From Pseudodesulfovibrio thermohalotolerans (GTDB lineage Bacteria > Desulfobacterota > Desulfovibrionia > Desulfovibrionales > Desulfovibrionaceae), in NCBI RefSeq assembly GCF_021353295.2, contig NZ_CP120635.1, forward strand, positions 186,001-250,000: 64,000 nucleotides of DNA, written 5' to 3'. The stretch's first letter is position 1. Each line of letters opens with the position of its first letter. Made by a program: the position numbers and the translations under genes. Positions 9,980-19,356 of this stretch are shown here, in pieces. The notes beneath the pieces are model-generated. The model made no database searches. It saw only the letters and a list, made by a program, of their open reading frames with translations, and was not told where the DNA came from.

Positions 9980-10266
9980 CCTTTGCGAGGGTTTTCGTCT
10001 CGTTTATGGAAGCTCTTTCCGAGAACGAAGAACCTCAAATAAGCCTTCTCGCGCCAGAAGGCAGAAAACCTCGCTTGCGCGGAAGATCATTCGAAAGCCG
10101 TTACAGGCTCTTGGCCACTGCTTTCGGGAGTACGCAGGGCCAAAAAGCGCAGTTTTTGCTTCCTTTTTTCTGCGCCAGCAAAAAAAGAAGTCGCCGTAAA
10201 GGCGAAATAAAGCGTAAGGATGACGCGCACCGTCGAACGCGAAGCGCGGCAACCCCAACCGCGCTA
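9980..10266. repeat. Repeat module 2, copy A4, internally deleted
   Basis: Third tandem copy. It lacks about 83 bp between the two CGAAAGCCG direct repeats that bound the inner hairpin in full copies; a single CGAAAGCCG remains at 10092-10100. The right AT-rich hairpin is kept but has one stem mismatch. Confidence 0.8.
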
Positions 10267-10286
10267 CCCCTCCCCCCCCCAAAAAT

Positions 10287-10337
10287 GCAAAGGAAGGACG
10301 GCCTCCACCATGTAGCGGAAGCCCGCCCTTCCTTTGC
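10287..10337. other. Terminator-like hairpin in the leader before the YkgJ-type gene
   Basis: GCAAAGGAAGG (10287-10297) pairs with CCTTCCTTTGC (10327-10337). On the minus strand the hairpin is followed by a T run. It ends the repeat array. No minus-strand gene feeds it, so its function is unclear. Confidence 0.5.
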
Positions 10338-10418
10338 GTTTCCTCCCCTCAAGTGCTAGGAGGACTCACGCCCGCCGCCGCTCGGCGGACGAAAATGGGA
10401 ACATCCCCGGAGAACAAC

Positions 10419-11225
10419 ATGGAAAGCGACGAGACCAAGGAATTTCTGGACTCTCTTCCTGAACTGGAAGAGGGCAAGACATACTGTTTCAAGTGCTACC
10501 CGGGCATCGAGTGCTTCAACGCGTGCTGCTCGGACCTGGACATGGTTCTGACCCCCTATGACATCCTGCGTATGCGGGCCGCGCTGGGCATGTCGTCCCT
10601 CGACTTCCTGCGCGTCCACGCCGTGGGGCACCATGCGCCGGACACCAATTTCCCCGTGTTCAAGTTCAAGATGCTGGACAACGCCAAACGCTCCTGCGCC
10701 TTCGTCACTCCCGAGGGATGCCGCATTTACGAGGACCGGCCCGGCGCATGTCGCATGTATCCGCTTGGCCGGGCCACCCGGCCCGACGGCAAGGGCGGCG
10801 TGCTGGAACAGTTCTTTATCGTGCGCGAGGACCATTGCAGGGGATTCCTCGAAAAGGACGAATGGACCGGCGAATCCTGGAAACAGGACCAGGGCTTCAA
10901 GGACTACACCGCCTTCAACGACAGGTACATGAACATCCTGTCCCGTACCCGTCAGCTCGGCCATCCCATTTCGGACAAGCTCAGCCAGATGGCCATTCTT
11001 GCCTTCTACAAGATCGACGAATTCCAAGGCTTCATCCAGAAGATGCAGCTTTTCGAACGCGTGGAGGTGGACGAGAAGCGGCAGAAGGCCATTCTCGAAA
11101 ACGAGAACGTGGCCCTGTCCTTCGCCATGGACTGGTTCGAGCTTGTGCTCTTTCAGGATATGACCAAGCTCAAGCCCAAGAACGTGCCCCTGCGTCGCAA
11201 GGGCGTCCGTCCCGGAGGAGAATAA
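10419..11225 (+). CDS. YkgJ-family cysteine-cluster protein
   Basis: This 268-residue soluble protein has the conserved cysteine pattern of the YkgJ / zinc-or-iron-chelating family. Cysteines lie in 'CFKCYPGIECFNACC' near residue 24, followed by 'CAFVTPEGCRIYEDRPGACRMYPLG', shown here only as its key residues C, C and C. The metal and the substrate are unknown. The start at 10419 has GGAGA 6 bp upstream; an earlier ATG at 10395 has no such site. It is followed after 1 bp by rfaE2, so the two are co-transcribed. Confidence 0.8.
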   Translation: MESDETKEFLDSLPELEEGKTYCFKCYPGIECFNACCSDLDMVLTPYDILRMRAALGMSSLDFLRVHAVGHHAPDTNFPVFKFKMLDNAKRSCAFVTPEGCRIYEDRPGACRMYPLGRATRPDGKGGVLEQFFIVREDHCRGFLEKDEWTGESWKQDQGFKDYTAFNDRYMNILSRTRQLGHPISDKLSQMAILAFYKIDEFQGFIQKMQLFERVEVDEKRQKAILENENVALSFAMDWFELVLFQDMTKLKPKNVPLRRKGVRPGGE

Positions 11226-11226
11226 C

Positions 11227-11709
11227 ATGGCCCTGCCCGAAAATGCCAAGCTCATGAGCATCCGGACCTTCCTCAAGCGGAAGGCGGAGTTCGCTCCCGG
11301 CCATCGGCTCGTCTTCACCAACGGGTGCTTCGACGTGCTTCATCCCGGTCACGTGGACCTGCTTCGGCGCGCCCGCGCCCTGGGCGACTCCCTGATCCTC
11401 GGGCTCAACTCCGACGAGTCCGTCAGGATGCTCGGCAAGGGCGACGACCGCCCGCTCAACACGGCCGAGGAGCGCGCCTTCGTGCTCGCCGGTCTGGACT
11501 GCGTGGACTTCATCGTCATCTTCCACGAATCCACTCCGCTGGAACTCATCAAGGCGTGCCGACCGAAGGTCCTGGTCAAGGGCGGCGACTGGCCCGTGGA
11601 CCAGATCGTCGGCGCGGACGTGGTCGCCAAGGCGGGCGGCGAGGTGCACAGCCTGCCGCTGCTTGAGGGATACTCCACCACCGCCTTCCTGGAGAAGGTG
11701 CGGGGATAA
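11227..11709 (+). CDS. rfaE2: D-glycero-beta-D-manno-heptose 1-phosphate adenylyltransferase
   Basis: This 160-residue nucleotidyltransferase transfers AMP to heptose-1-phosphate to make ADP-heptose for the lipopolysaccharide inner core. The signature 'TNGCFDVLHPGH' carries the HxGH nucleotide-binding motif, and 'LVKGGDWPVDQIVGAD' is the typical C-terminal block. It is the stand-alone form, so the kinase half (RfaE1) should lie elsewhere. The ribosome site GGAGGAG overlaps the end of the upstream gene. Confidence 0.9.
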   Translation: MALPENAKLMSIRTFLKRKAEFAPGHRLVFTNGCFDVLHPGHVDLLRRARALGDSLILGLNSDESVRMLGKGDDRPLNTAEERAFVLAGLDCVDFIVIFHESTPLELIKACRPKVLVKGGDWPVDQIVGADVVAKAGGEVHSLPLLEGYSTTAFLEKVRG

Positions 11710-12025
11710 TCGTCCCGGCGTCCTCGGGACGCCGGAGCGTTGCAATTGTTTTTGCGGGACGGTTCGCGCCGTCCCGCCGTGCATTCATGGCGCGTGACGC
11801 GGGGGCTCCGTCCGGGGCTCCCGCTTTCGTTTCGAGGGGGATTCGACCCTACTCGCGGTTTGACTTTTCTCCTTTTCCAATCCAATATAATCAATACGAT
11901 GTATCGTTCCGGACGTTGCTCGTCGATCGGGTGATCGGACGACCTTTTCGCCGTTGGCGAGCCGGGGCCAATGCGTCCGTTCGGCGCGAGCCGCCTGTTT
12001 TGGGCAGGCTCCTTGCCGGGTGTCC
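11710..12025. other. Intergenic region with two hairpins and a possible promoter
   Basis: CCGGCGTCC/GGACGCCGG just after rfaE2 and GCGGGACGG/CCGTCCCGC about 40 bp on are strong stems without an immediate T run. A TATAAT at 11886-11891 lies 20 bp after TTGACT (11860-11865), a wide spacing for a sigma70 promoter. This pair is the best candidate for driving the large kinase gene. Confidence 0.45.
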
Positions 12026-15000
12026 ATGAACCCTATCGCCAGGGGGACCATGCCGCTTAGCCGATTGCTCTGCATTGTCTGCTGTCTGCTCTCTCTTCTC
12101 GTTTCACCGGGAAGGGCTTTGTCCGATGACGCTGTTCCGGCGTCTCCCCAACTCACCGCTCTTGAGCGGCAATGGCTCGACGCGCATCCGGTCGTCCGCC
12201 TCGGCGGCGATCCCGGGTTCGCTCCGTTCGAGTATTTGGACGCCGACGGCAATTATCGCGGTATCGTCATGGAGTATCTGGAACTTCTCGGGAAGATGCT
12301 TGGCGTGAAATTTCAGGTCGAGTCGGGCGGCGAATGGCGGGATACGGTGCGCAAGGCCAAGGCCGGGGACCTGGACGGGCTCGCCTGCGTGGGCGTCAGC
12401 GAGGAGCGGCGGCAGTTTTTCCTTTTCACCCGGCCGTATCTGACCGCTCCGCAGGTGGTTTTTTCCCGCAAGGGAGGCAAGCGTCCCGCTTCCGAGGAGG
12501 AGATGGGCAATCTCCTCGTGGGCGTCCAGGACTCCTCGCTGAATCACATTTGGGTCAGCTCCATGAAGGACAGCTACCCCATTCTCTATCCATCGGCCCA
12601 GGAAGCCTTTCTCGCCCTGAGCGCGGGCGAGATCGACGTGGTGGTGGACAACCTTTCCACGGCTACATGGATCGTCGACCAGTACAATCTGGGCAACGTG
12701 GAAGTGGCCTTTCCCCTGGCCGACGCGCCGCAGGGGCTGGCCATTGGCGTGAGCAAGAATCTGCCCGAGCTGGCCACCATCCTGGACAAGGCGCTCGCGG
12801 CCATTCCGCGCGACGTGGCGCTGGAAATCCAGAATCGGGGACGGCGGGAGGCCGGGGCCGGGAGCGGCCAGGCCCGCGTGGAACTGACGACCGAGGAAGA
12901 GGCGTGGATCGCGGCCCATCCCGAAATAGACATCGCGGTCATGGCCGCCTGGCCGCCGTTGAATTTCGTGGACAACGAAGGTCGTCCCGCCGGTATAGGG
13001 GTGGACGTCATCCGCTTGCTGGCCGAGCGCGTCGGGTTGGATGTGAAGCTTCAGGGCGGCGCGTTCGGCGACAATCTGAACGCGGTGCGGGAAGGACGGC
13101 TGGACGGCCTCATGGATGTGACGCCCAAGCCGGAGCGGGCGGTCTACCTCAACTTCACGGAACCGTATCTCAATATTCCGCACGTCATCATCGGCCGGGC
13201 CGGGGACGACTATTTTTATGACGAGTCCTTGCTCGACGGGAATGTGCTGGCGTTGGAAAAAGGGTTCGGCAATGTGGCCTATTTCCGCGAGCGTCATCCC
13301 CGGGTGAAGATTCTGGAGCTCGAAGACACCAGCGCGTGCCTTGCCGCCGTTTCAACAGGCAGGGCGGACGCCTATGCGGGAAACAGGGCGGTCGCCACCT
13401 ACCTGATCGCCAAGGAACTGCTGACGAATCTACAGGTTCAGGGCAAGCTCAGGAAACCCGGATCGATTCTCTCCATCGGCCTCCGCAAGGACGAGCCGCT
13501 TCTGGTTTCCATTCTCGACAAGGCACTGGATTCGATGACCCCGGCCGACTGGCTGCTTATCCAGAGGCGGTGGACCGGAGCGGACGCGAACTTTCGCAAG
13601 TTCGTTCCGACCGCGGAGCAGGCCAAGTGGCTGGAAAGCCACGGCGACATCAGGGTTGGCGTGGAACCCGGCTGGATGCCTTACTCCGACGTCGCGGGCG
13701 AACGGTTTGAAGGAGTCCTTGCCGAATACGTTTCGGCCCTGTCCGGGAAGTTGGGCGTTTCGATGACCGCCGCCACCGGCATTAGCTGGCAAACGGCCAT
13801 GGACATGGCCGCCAAGGGGCAGCTCGACGTCGTGGCGGGAGTGACGCCCACTCCTGAGCGGCAGCGGTATCTGCGTTTTACCAAGCCTTTTCTTCAGGTC
13901 CCGGTCGTGCTCGTGACCAGGGATGAGGCCTTGTTCATCCGCAGCCTGGACGATCTGCGCGGCAAGCGCGTGGCCGTGGTCCGAGGCCGGGTGACGGAGG
14001 AGTATCTTCGGACGGGACATCCAAAGATATCGGTTCTGCCCCGGGAAACCCTGAAGGAGGCGTTGGGGGCCGTGCGGGAGGGCGACGCGGACGCCATGAT
14101 GGACGATATGGGAGCCATCACCTACGCCATCAAGCTCAACGACATGAAGGGGCTCATCGTCGCCGCGACCACCGAGTACGAGCTGAACCTCGCTTTCGGC
14201 GTGCGCAAGGACTGGCCGGAGCTGGTGAGCATTTTGAACGAGGCGTTGAAGACCATCCCCGAAGCCGAGCGGCGCAGTTTCTTCGACCGCTGGGTGAATG
14301 TGCACGTGGAGACCCAGGTGGACTGGCTGCGGGTATGGCTCATCGTGCTCGGCGTGGCGGCCGTGGGCGGAGCCGTCCTGTGGGCCGTCCTGGCCTGGAA
14401 CCGCAGGCTGGCCCGCGAGGTGGCCGAGCGCACAGCGGCTGAGCGCAAGCTGCAGGCCATGAGCGGGGCGGTGCACGACGCCATGGTCATGATAAACGGC
14501 CAGGCCGAGGTCAAATACTGGAACTTGGCGGCGGAGCAGATGTTCGGCATCACGGCCGAAGAGGCCCTGGGCGGCGATCTGCATGATCTCGTCGGCCCCG
14601 AATGGAGCCGCGAGGCCGCCCGGGAAGGGTTGGCCGGTTTCCGCGAGACCGGACAGGGGGCGGTTGTGGGCAGCCTCCGGGAAATAGTCGCTATCCGGGG
14701 GGACGGCACGGAATTCCCGGCCGAGCTGGCGGTGTCGTCCTTCCGCCTGGACGACGGCTGGTATGCGGTGGGCACCATCCGGGACCTGACCCGGCGCAAG
14801 GAGGCCGAAAGGCAGTTGACCCGGCTCTACAACGCCGTGGAGCAGAGCCCGGTGTCCATCCTCATTACCGACACCTCCGGCAAAATCGAATACGTGAATC
14901 CTTATTTCACCCGGCTTACCGGCTACGCCGCCGAGGAAGTGATCGGCCGCAACCCTCGCATTTTGAAATCCGGCGGGCACGACGCCGAATTCTACGGCAA

Positions 15001-18000
15001 GATGTGGGAGACCATCACTCGCGGCGAGATATGGACCGGCGAGATCGTCAACCGGAAGAAAAACGGCGAATTGCATTGGGAGAACGCCACCATTTCCCCG
15101 CTCAAGGACGAGGATGGAAACATCGCCAGCTTCCTGGCCGTGAAGCAGGACGTCACCGACCGAAAGCTCGCCGAGCAGGCGCTCGCCGAGGCCCAGGAGG
15201 ACAGCCGGCTCATTCTCGAAAGCGTGGGAGAGGGCGTCATGGGAGTGGACGCCGAGGGCCGGATCATCTTCGTGAACCCGACCGGGCTCAAGCTGCTCGG
15301 ATACGGGCAGGACGAGCTCATGGGGGCCGACCTGCACCGGACGATCCATCATTCGCGCCCTGACGGCAGCCCGTACCCGGCGGAACTCTGTCCCGTGCGG
15401 GAAGCCTATTCCCAGGGACGCAATTGCCGGGTGGCCGACGAATGCCTGTGGCGCAAGGACGGCACCGGGTTCGCCGCGGAGTACACCGCCGTGCCCATGC
15501 GGCGGGGCGGCATGACCATCGGGGCGGTCCTGGTCTTCCAGGACATCACGGCGCGCAGGCAGGCTGAAGAGGCGCTCCGCGAGAAGCAGCGTCAGCTTAG
15601 GGCCATTATCGACAACCTGCCGAGCATGGTCGCCCTCAAGGACCGGGAGGGCCGGTATCTGATGGTCAACGAATTCTTCGAGGAGGCCGTCGGCGTCCCG
15701 GTGGAGGCGGTGCTGGGCAAGACCGACGCCGAGAGCCTGCCCCCCGAAGCGGCCGGTCCGCTCATGGCCGTGGACCGGGAGGTCCTGGAGAGCGGACGGA
15801 TGCGCGTTTGCGAGGAGGAGGTGCCGCACCCGGACGGCACGGTTCACACCTATCTGACCACCAAGGTTCCGTTGCAGGACGAGACCGGCGAGGTGGACAA
15901 GCTGGTGGTCCTCGCCACGGACATCACCGGCCGCCGCAGGATGGAGCGGGAGCTCGTCGAAGCCAAGAATCTCGCCGAGGAGGCCACCCGGGCCAAGTCC
16001 GACTTCCTGGCCAACATGTCCCACGAAATCCGCACGCCCATGAACGCCATCCTGGGTATGAGCCACCTCGCCATGCAGACGGAGCTGTCGCCCAAGCAGG
16101 TGGATTATTTAGGCAAGATCGATTCCTCGGCCAAGGCGCTTTTGCGGATCATCAACGATATCCTGGATTTTTCCAAGATTGAGGCGGGCAGACTGGAGGT
16201 CGAGAAAACCGGATTCCATCTGGAGGAGGTGCTCGACAGCCTGGTGAATCTGGTCGGCGTCCCGGCCCAGGAAAAGGGACTGGAGCTGTTGGTCTCCGTG
16301 GCTCCGGGCGTGCACGAGAACCTGGTGGGCGATCCCCTCCGCCTCGGCCAGATTCTCACCAACCTGGCGGGCAACGCCGTCAAGTTCACGGAGAGCGGGG
16401 AAATCCACATCAGTGTGGAGGAAGTGGAATCGTCCGATGACGATGTCCTGCTCAGTTTCGAGGTCCGGGATACCGGCATGGGCATGACCGGCCCGCAGAT
16501 GGAGAAGCTGTTCACGGCGTTTACCCAGGCCGATGTCTCGACCACTCGCAAGTTCGGCGGCACCGGGCTCGGTCTGACCATCTCGAAGCAGCTCGTGGCC
16601 ATGATGGGGGGCGAGATCGGGGTGACGTCGGAAAAGGGCGTGGGATCGACGTTCCGGTTCACGGTGCGCTTCGGCCTGCTCGACAAGCCGCTCAGGCGGT
16701 TCAAGGTCAGGGATTCCCTCAAGGGCATGAAGATTCTGGTGGTCGACGACAACCTGACCTCTCGGGAGATTCTGTCGGGCATTCTCAGGTCCTTCGACTT
16801 CAAGGTGGACACCGTGTCCGGCGCGGCCGAGGCCCTGGATCGGCTGGAGGCGGCCGAACCGCCCTACAGGCTGGTGCTCATGGATTGGCGGATGCCCGGC
16901 ATGGACGGCATCGAGGCGTCCCGGCGGATCAAGGAGAACCGGCATCTCAAGGACACGCCCACGATCATCATGATTACGGCCTACGGACGGGAGGAGGTCA
17001 TGCAGCAGGCGGACAATCTCGGCCTGGAAGGCATCCTGCTCAAGCCGGTCAGCCAGTCCGTGCTGTTCAACACCATCATGGAAGTGTTCGGCGAATCCTT
17101 CCAGGTGGAGTCGCGCGCGAAAAGGGGCGGGGGAATGCTGGCCGAGGCAAGGGAAAAGGCCGGCGGTGCGCGGGTCCTGCTGGCGGAGGACAACTCCGTC
17201 AACCGGCAGGTGGCCACCGAGATACTGGAGCAGGCGGGCCTTTTCGTGTCCGTTGCGGAGAACGGCGGAAAGGCTGTGGAGCTGGCCGGGCGCGAGGATT
17301 TCGACATCATCCTCATGGATATCCAGATGCCCGAGATGGACGGCTTCGAGGCGACCCGTATCATTCGCGAGTCCGCGCGGAACAGCGGCACGCCGATTCT
17401 GGCCATGACCGCTCACGCCATGAGCGGCGACGAGGAGAAGAGCCTCAGGGCGGGAATGGACGGGCACCTGACGAAACCCATCGACGTGGACAAGCTGTAC
17501 GGCGCGCTCATCCGGTGGGTGCGCGGCAAGGGCGGGCCGGAACAGGCCTTGCCCGAAGCTGGCTCGGACGAAAGCGGGGCCGGTCTGCCCGAGAGCCTGC
17601 CGGGCTTCGATCTCGACGCAGGGCTGGCGCGGGTCGGCGGCAACGAGAAATTATACAGGAAATTGCTGCTCGAATTGCGTAATGATTATGTCGGAACCCC
17701 TGGCGAGCTTCGGCAGGCTCTGGCGAACCGCGACTTCCCGGAAGCGTCGCACCTGGCGCACGCTCTCAAGGGTGTTGCCGGAAACCTGGGGGCCGAAAGG
17801 CTTCAGGAGACGGCCAGGGCCGTGGAGGCGGCAGCCACGGCGGGAACGGATTTCACCGCCGAGTTGGACGCCTTTGACGAGGTCTTTGGCGAGGCCGTGC
17901 GGGCTCTCGCCGCGATCCCGGACGCGGGGGACGAGGCGGACAAGGGCGCGCTTCCGGCCTCCTTCGAGATGTTGATCGAGGCCCTTGAGGAGATGCGGCA

Positions 18001-18178
18001 GGCCTTGCGCACTCGGAAGCCGAAACTGTGCCGCGAGGCGTTGGAGAGGATGAAGGCGCTCCAGTGGCCGGAGTCCCTCCGAAAGGAGTTCTCCCGAGTC
18101 GGGATGCTCGTCGGGAAATACGATTTCAAGGCGGCGCTTTCGCTGGTGGAAAGCATGGACGACAAGCTCAAGGAGTAG
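12026..18178 (+). CDS. BvgS/EvgS-type sensor kinase with three periplasmic binding domains
   Basis: The protein is about 2050 residues. A signal peptide is followed by three tandem SBP_bac_3-like domains (about 45-270, 285-520, 535-760). One membrane helix lies at about 765-790, then four PAS domains (about 810-1305), HisKA with histidine at about 1333 ('NMSHEIRTP') and HATPase. Receiver 1 has its Asp at about 1620 and receiver 2 at about 1765. An HPt domain has its His at about 1912 ('HALKGVAGNLG'), and a C-terminal tail follows. This is a complete internal phosphorelay. Three binding domains are more than the usual one or two. ATG 12050 after AGGGGGA is an alternative start. The HD-GYP regulator begins 2 bp after the stop and is the likely output partner. 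The ligand is unknown but probably a small polar solute. Confidence 0.9.
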   Translation: MNPIARGTMPLSRLLCIVCCLLSLLVSPGRALSDDAVPASPQLTALERQWLDAHPVVRLGGDPGFAPFEYLDADGNYRGIVMEYLELLGKMLGVKFQVESGGEWRDTVRKAKAGDLDGLACVGVSEERRQFFLFTRPYLTAPQVVFSRKGGKRPASEEEMGNLLVGVQDSSLNHIWVSSMKDSYPILYPSAQEAFLALSAGEIDVVVDNLSTATWIVDQYNLGNVEVAFPLADAPQGLAIGVSKNLPELATILDKALAAIPRDVALEIQNRGRREAGAGSGQARVELTTEEEAWIAAHPEIDIAVMAAWPPLNFVDNEGRPAGIGVDVIRLLAERVGLDVKLQGGAFGDNLNAVREGRLDGLMDVTPKPERAVYLNFTEPYLNIPHVIIGRAGDDYFYDESLLDGNVLALEKGFGNVAYFRERHPRVKILELEDTSACLAAVSTGRADAYAGNRAVATYLIAKELLTNLQVQGKLRKPGSILSIGLRKDEPLLVSILDKALDSMTPADWLLIQRRWTGADANFRKFVPTAEQAKWLESHGDIRVGVEPGWMPYSDVAGERFEGVLAEYVSALSGKLGVSMTAATGISWQTAMDMAAKGQLDVVAGVTPTPERQRYLRFTKPFLQVPVVLVTRDEALFIRSLDDLRGKRVAVVRGRVTEEYLRTGHPKISVLPRETLKEALGAVREGDADAMMDDMGAITYAIKLNDMKGLIVAATTEYELNLAFGVRKDWPELVSILNEALKTIPEAERRSFFDRWVNVHVETQVDWLRVWLIVLGVAAVGGAVLWAVLAWNRRLAREVAERTAAERKLQAMSGAVHDAMVMINGQAEVKYWNLAAEQMFGITAEEALGGDLHDLVGPEWSREAAREGLAGFRETGQGAVVGSLREIVAIRGDGTEFPAELAVSSFRLDDGWYAVGTIRDLTRRKEAERQLTRLYNAVEQSPVSILITDTSGKIEYVNPYFTRLTGYAAEEVIGRNPRILKSGGHDAEFYGKMWETITRGEIWTGEIVNRKKNGELHWENATISPLKDEDGNIASFLAVKQDVTDRKLAEQALAEAQEDSRLILESVGEGVMGVDAEGRIIFVNPTGLKLLGYGQDELMGADLHRTIHHSRPDGSPYPAELCPVREAYSQGRNCRVADECLWRKDGTGFAAEYTAVPMRRGGMTIGAVLVFQDITARRQAEEALREKQRQLRAIIDNLPSMVALKDREGRYLMVNEFFEEAVGVPVEAVLGKTDAESLPPEAAGPLMAVDREVLESGRMRVCEEEVPHPDGTVHTYLTTKVPLQDETGEVDKLVVLATDITGRRRMERELVEAKNLAEEATRAKSDFLANMSHEIRTPMNAILGMSHLAMQTELSPKQVDYLGKIDSSAKALLRIINDILDFSKIEAGRLEVEKTGFHLEEVLDSLVNLVGVPAQEKGLELLVSVAPGVHENLVGDPLRLGQILTNLAGNAVKFTESGEIHISVEEVESSDDDVLLSFEVRDTGMGMTGPQMEKLFTAFTQADVSTTRKFGGTGLGLTISKQLVAMMGGEIGVTSEKGVGSTFRFTVRFGLLDKPLRRFKVRDSLKGMKILVVDDNLTSREILSGILRSFDFKVDTVSGAAEALDRLEAAEPPYRLVLMDWRMPGMDGIEASRRIKENRHLKDTPTIIMITAYGREEVMQQADNLGLEGILLKPVSQSVLFNTIMEVFGESFQVESRAKRGGGMLAEAREKAGGARVLLAEDNSVNRQVATEILEQAGLFVSVAENGGKAVELAGREDFDIILMDIQMPEMDGFEATRIIRESARNSGTPILAMTAHAMSGDEEKSLRAGMDGHLTKPIDVDKLYGALIRWVRGKGGPEQALPEAGSDESGAGLPESLPGFDLDAGLARVGGNEKLYRKLLLELRNDYVGTPGELRQALANRDFPEASHLAHALKGVAGNLGAERLQETARAVEAAATAGTDFTAELDAFDEVFGEAVRALAAIPDAGDEADKGALPASFEMLIEALEEMRQALRTRKPKLCREALERMKALQWPESLRKEFSRVGMLVGKYDFKAALSLVESMDDKLKE

Positions 18179-18180
18179 AC

Positions 18181-19236
18181 ATGCCCCTGGATGACAAGCC
18201 TCTGAACGACAAGCCGACCGTTCTGATCGTGGACGACATCTCGACCAACATCGACGTGTTGGTCGAGACCCTGGAGGACCAGTACGAGATACTGGTGGCC
18301 CTGGACGGGGAGACCGCCCTTGAAACGGCCTTGGAGGACCTCCCGGACATCATCCTGCTCGACATCATGATGCCCGAAATGGACGGCTACGAGGTGTGCA
18401 GGCGGCTCAAGGCCGATGCCCGCACGGCGGACATCCCGGTCATATTCGTGACGGCCATGGACGATGTGGGCAACGAGACCAAGGGGCTCTCCCTCGGGGC
18501 CATCGACTACATTACCAAACCCATCTCGCCGGACATGGTCCGGGTCCGGGTGGCCAACCACCTGCATCTCGCTCAGCAGCACCGCATGTGCCGCAATCAG
18601 GTGGAGGAGCAGGTTCACGAGATCCGCCGGGGCCAGACGGACGCCATCCACATGCTCGGTCTGGCCGGGCACTACAACGACGACGACACGGGCGTTCATA
18701 TCTGGCGGATGGCGAATTACGCCAAGCGACTGGCCAAGGAGATAGGCTGGTCCGTGGACATGCAGGAAATGCTCGTTCTGGCGGCTCCCATGCACGACAC
18801 GGGCAAGATCGGCATTCCGGACAGCATCCTCAAGAAGCCCGGCAAGCTGGACGAGAGCGAGTGGGTCATCATGAAGAAGCACACGGTATACGGGCACAAG
18901 ATTCTGTCCGTGGCCACCTCGCCCCTCTTCGATATGGCCGGGGCGATCGCCCTGTACCATCACGAGCGGTGGGCTGGCGGCGGCTATCCCGAGAATCTGG
19001 AGGGCGAGGCCATTCCCGAGGCGGCCAGGATCGTGGCCGTGGCCGACGTGTTCGACGCGCTGACCATGAAGCGGCCCTACAAGGAAGAGTGGCCCGTGGC
19101 GCGGGCCTTGGAATACATCCGCGACAGCGGCGGTCATTTCGAGCCGAGGCTGGCCGAGGCGTTCTGCGCCGCCGAAAAGGACATCGTGGACATCAAGACG
19201 CACTGGTCGGACAGGGAAAAGGGACTGTCTTCCTGA
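18181..19236 (+). CDS. Response regulator with HD-GYP domain (c-di-GMP phosphodiesterase type)
   Basis: This 351-residue protein has a receiver (about 14-130, phospho-acceptor Asp61 in 'LLDIMMPEMDG') and a C-terminal HD-GYP domain that would hydrolyse c-di-GMP. The metal residues 'HDTGK' are at about 205, and 'HHERWAGGGYP' keeps the GYP motif, though the usual Asp of 'WDGxGYP' is Ala here. It starts 2 bp after the giant kinase gene with GGAG upstream, so the pair is translationally linked and very probably a cognate kinase-regulator set. Confidence 0.88.
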   Translation: MPLDDKPLNDKPTVLIVDDISTNIDVLVETLEDQYEILVALDGETALETALEDLPDIILLDIMMPEMDGYEVCRRLKADARTADIPVIFVTAMDDVGNETKGLSLGAIDYITKPISPDMVRVRVANHLHLAQQHRMCRNQVEEQVHEIRRGQTDAIHMLGLAGHYNDDDTGVHIWRMANYAKRLAKEIGWSVDMQEMLVLAAPMHDTGKIGIPDSILKKPGKLDESEWVIMKKHTVYGHKILSVATSPLFDMAGAIALYHHERWAGGGYPENLEGEAIPEAARIVAVADVFDALTMKRPYKEEWPVARALEYIRDSGGHFEPRLAEAFCAAEKDIVDIKTHWSDREKGLSS

Positions 19237-19253
19237 TCCGCCCGGCATTTCGC

Positions 19254-19300
19254 AGCCCCCTGCCGCGCCCCATGGGCGAAGCGGGGGGCTTCGTTTTTTT
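19254..19300 (+). terminator. Terminator after the HD-GYP gene
   Basis: AGCCCCC pairs with GGGGGCT around an inner GCCC/GGGC stem. Seven T follow at 19294-19300. It separates the signalling operon from the convergent glycosyltransferase gene. Confidence 0.7.
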
Positions 19301-19356
19301 CGACGGGTTGCCCTGTAAGGCGGATGGCTCCCGGGCTATTTCCGGTCCGCGTAGGC

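Noticed and set aside
8865..10266. CRISPR array
   Set aside because: Units are 350 bp long with no short spacers and no cas genes.
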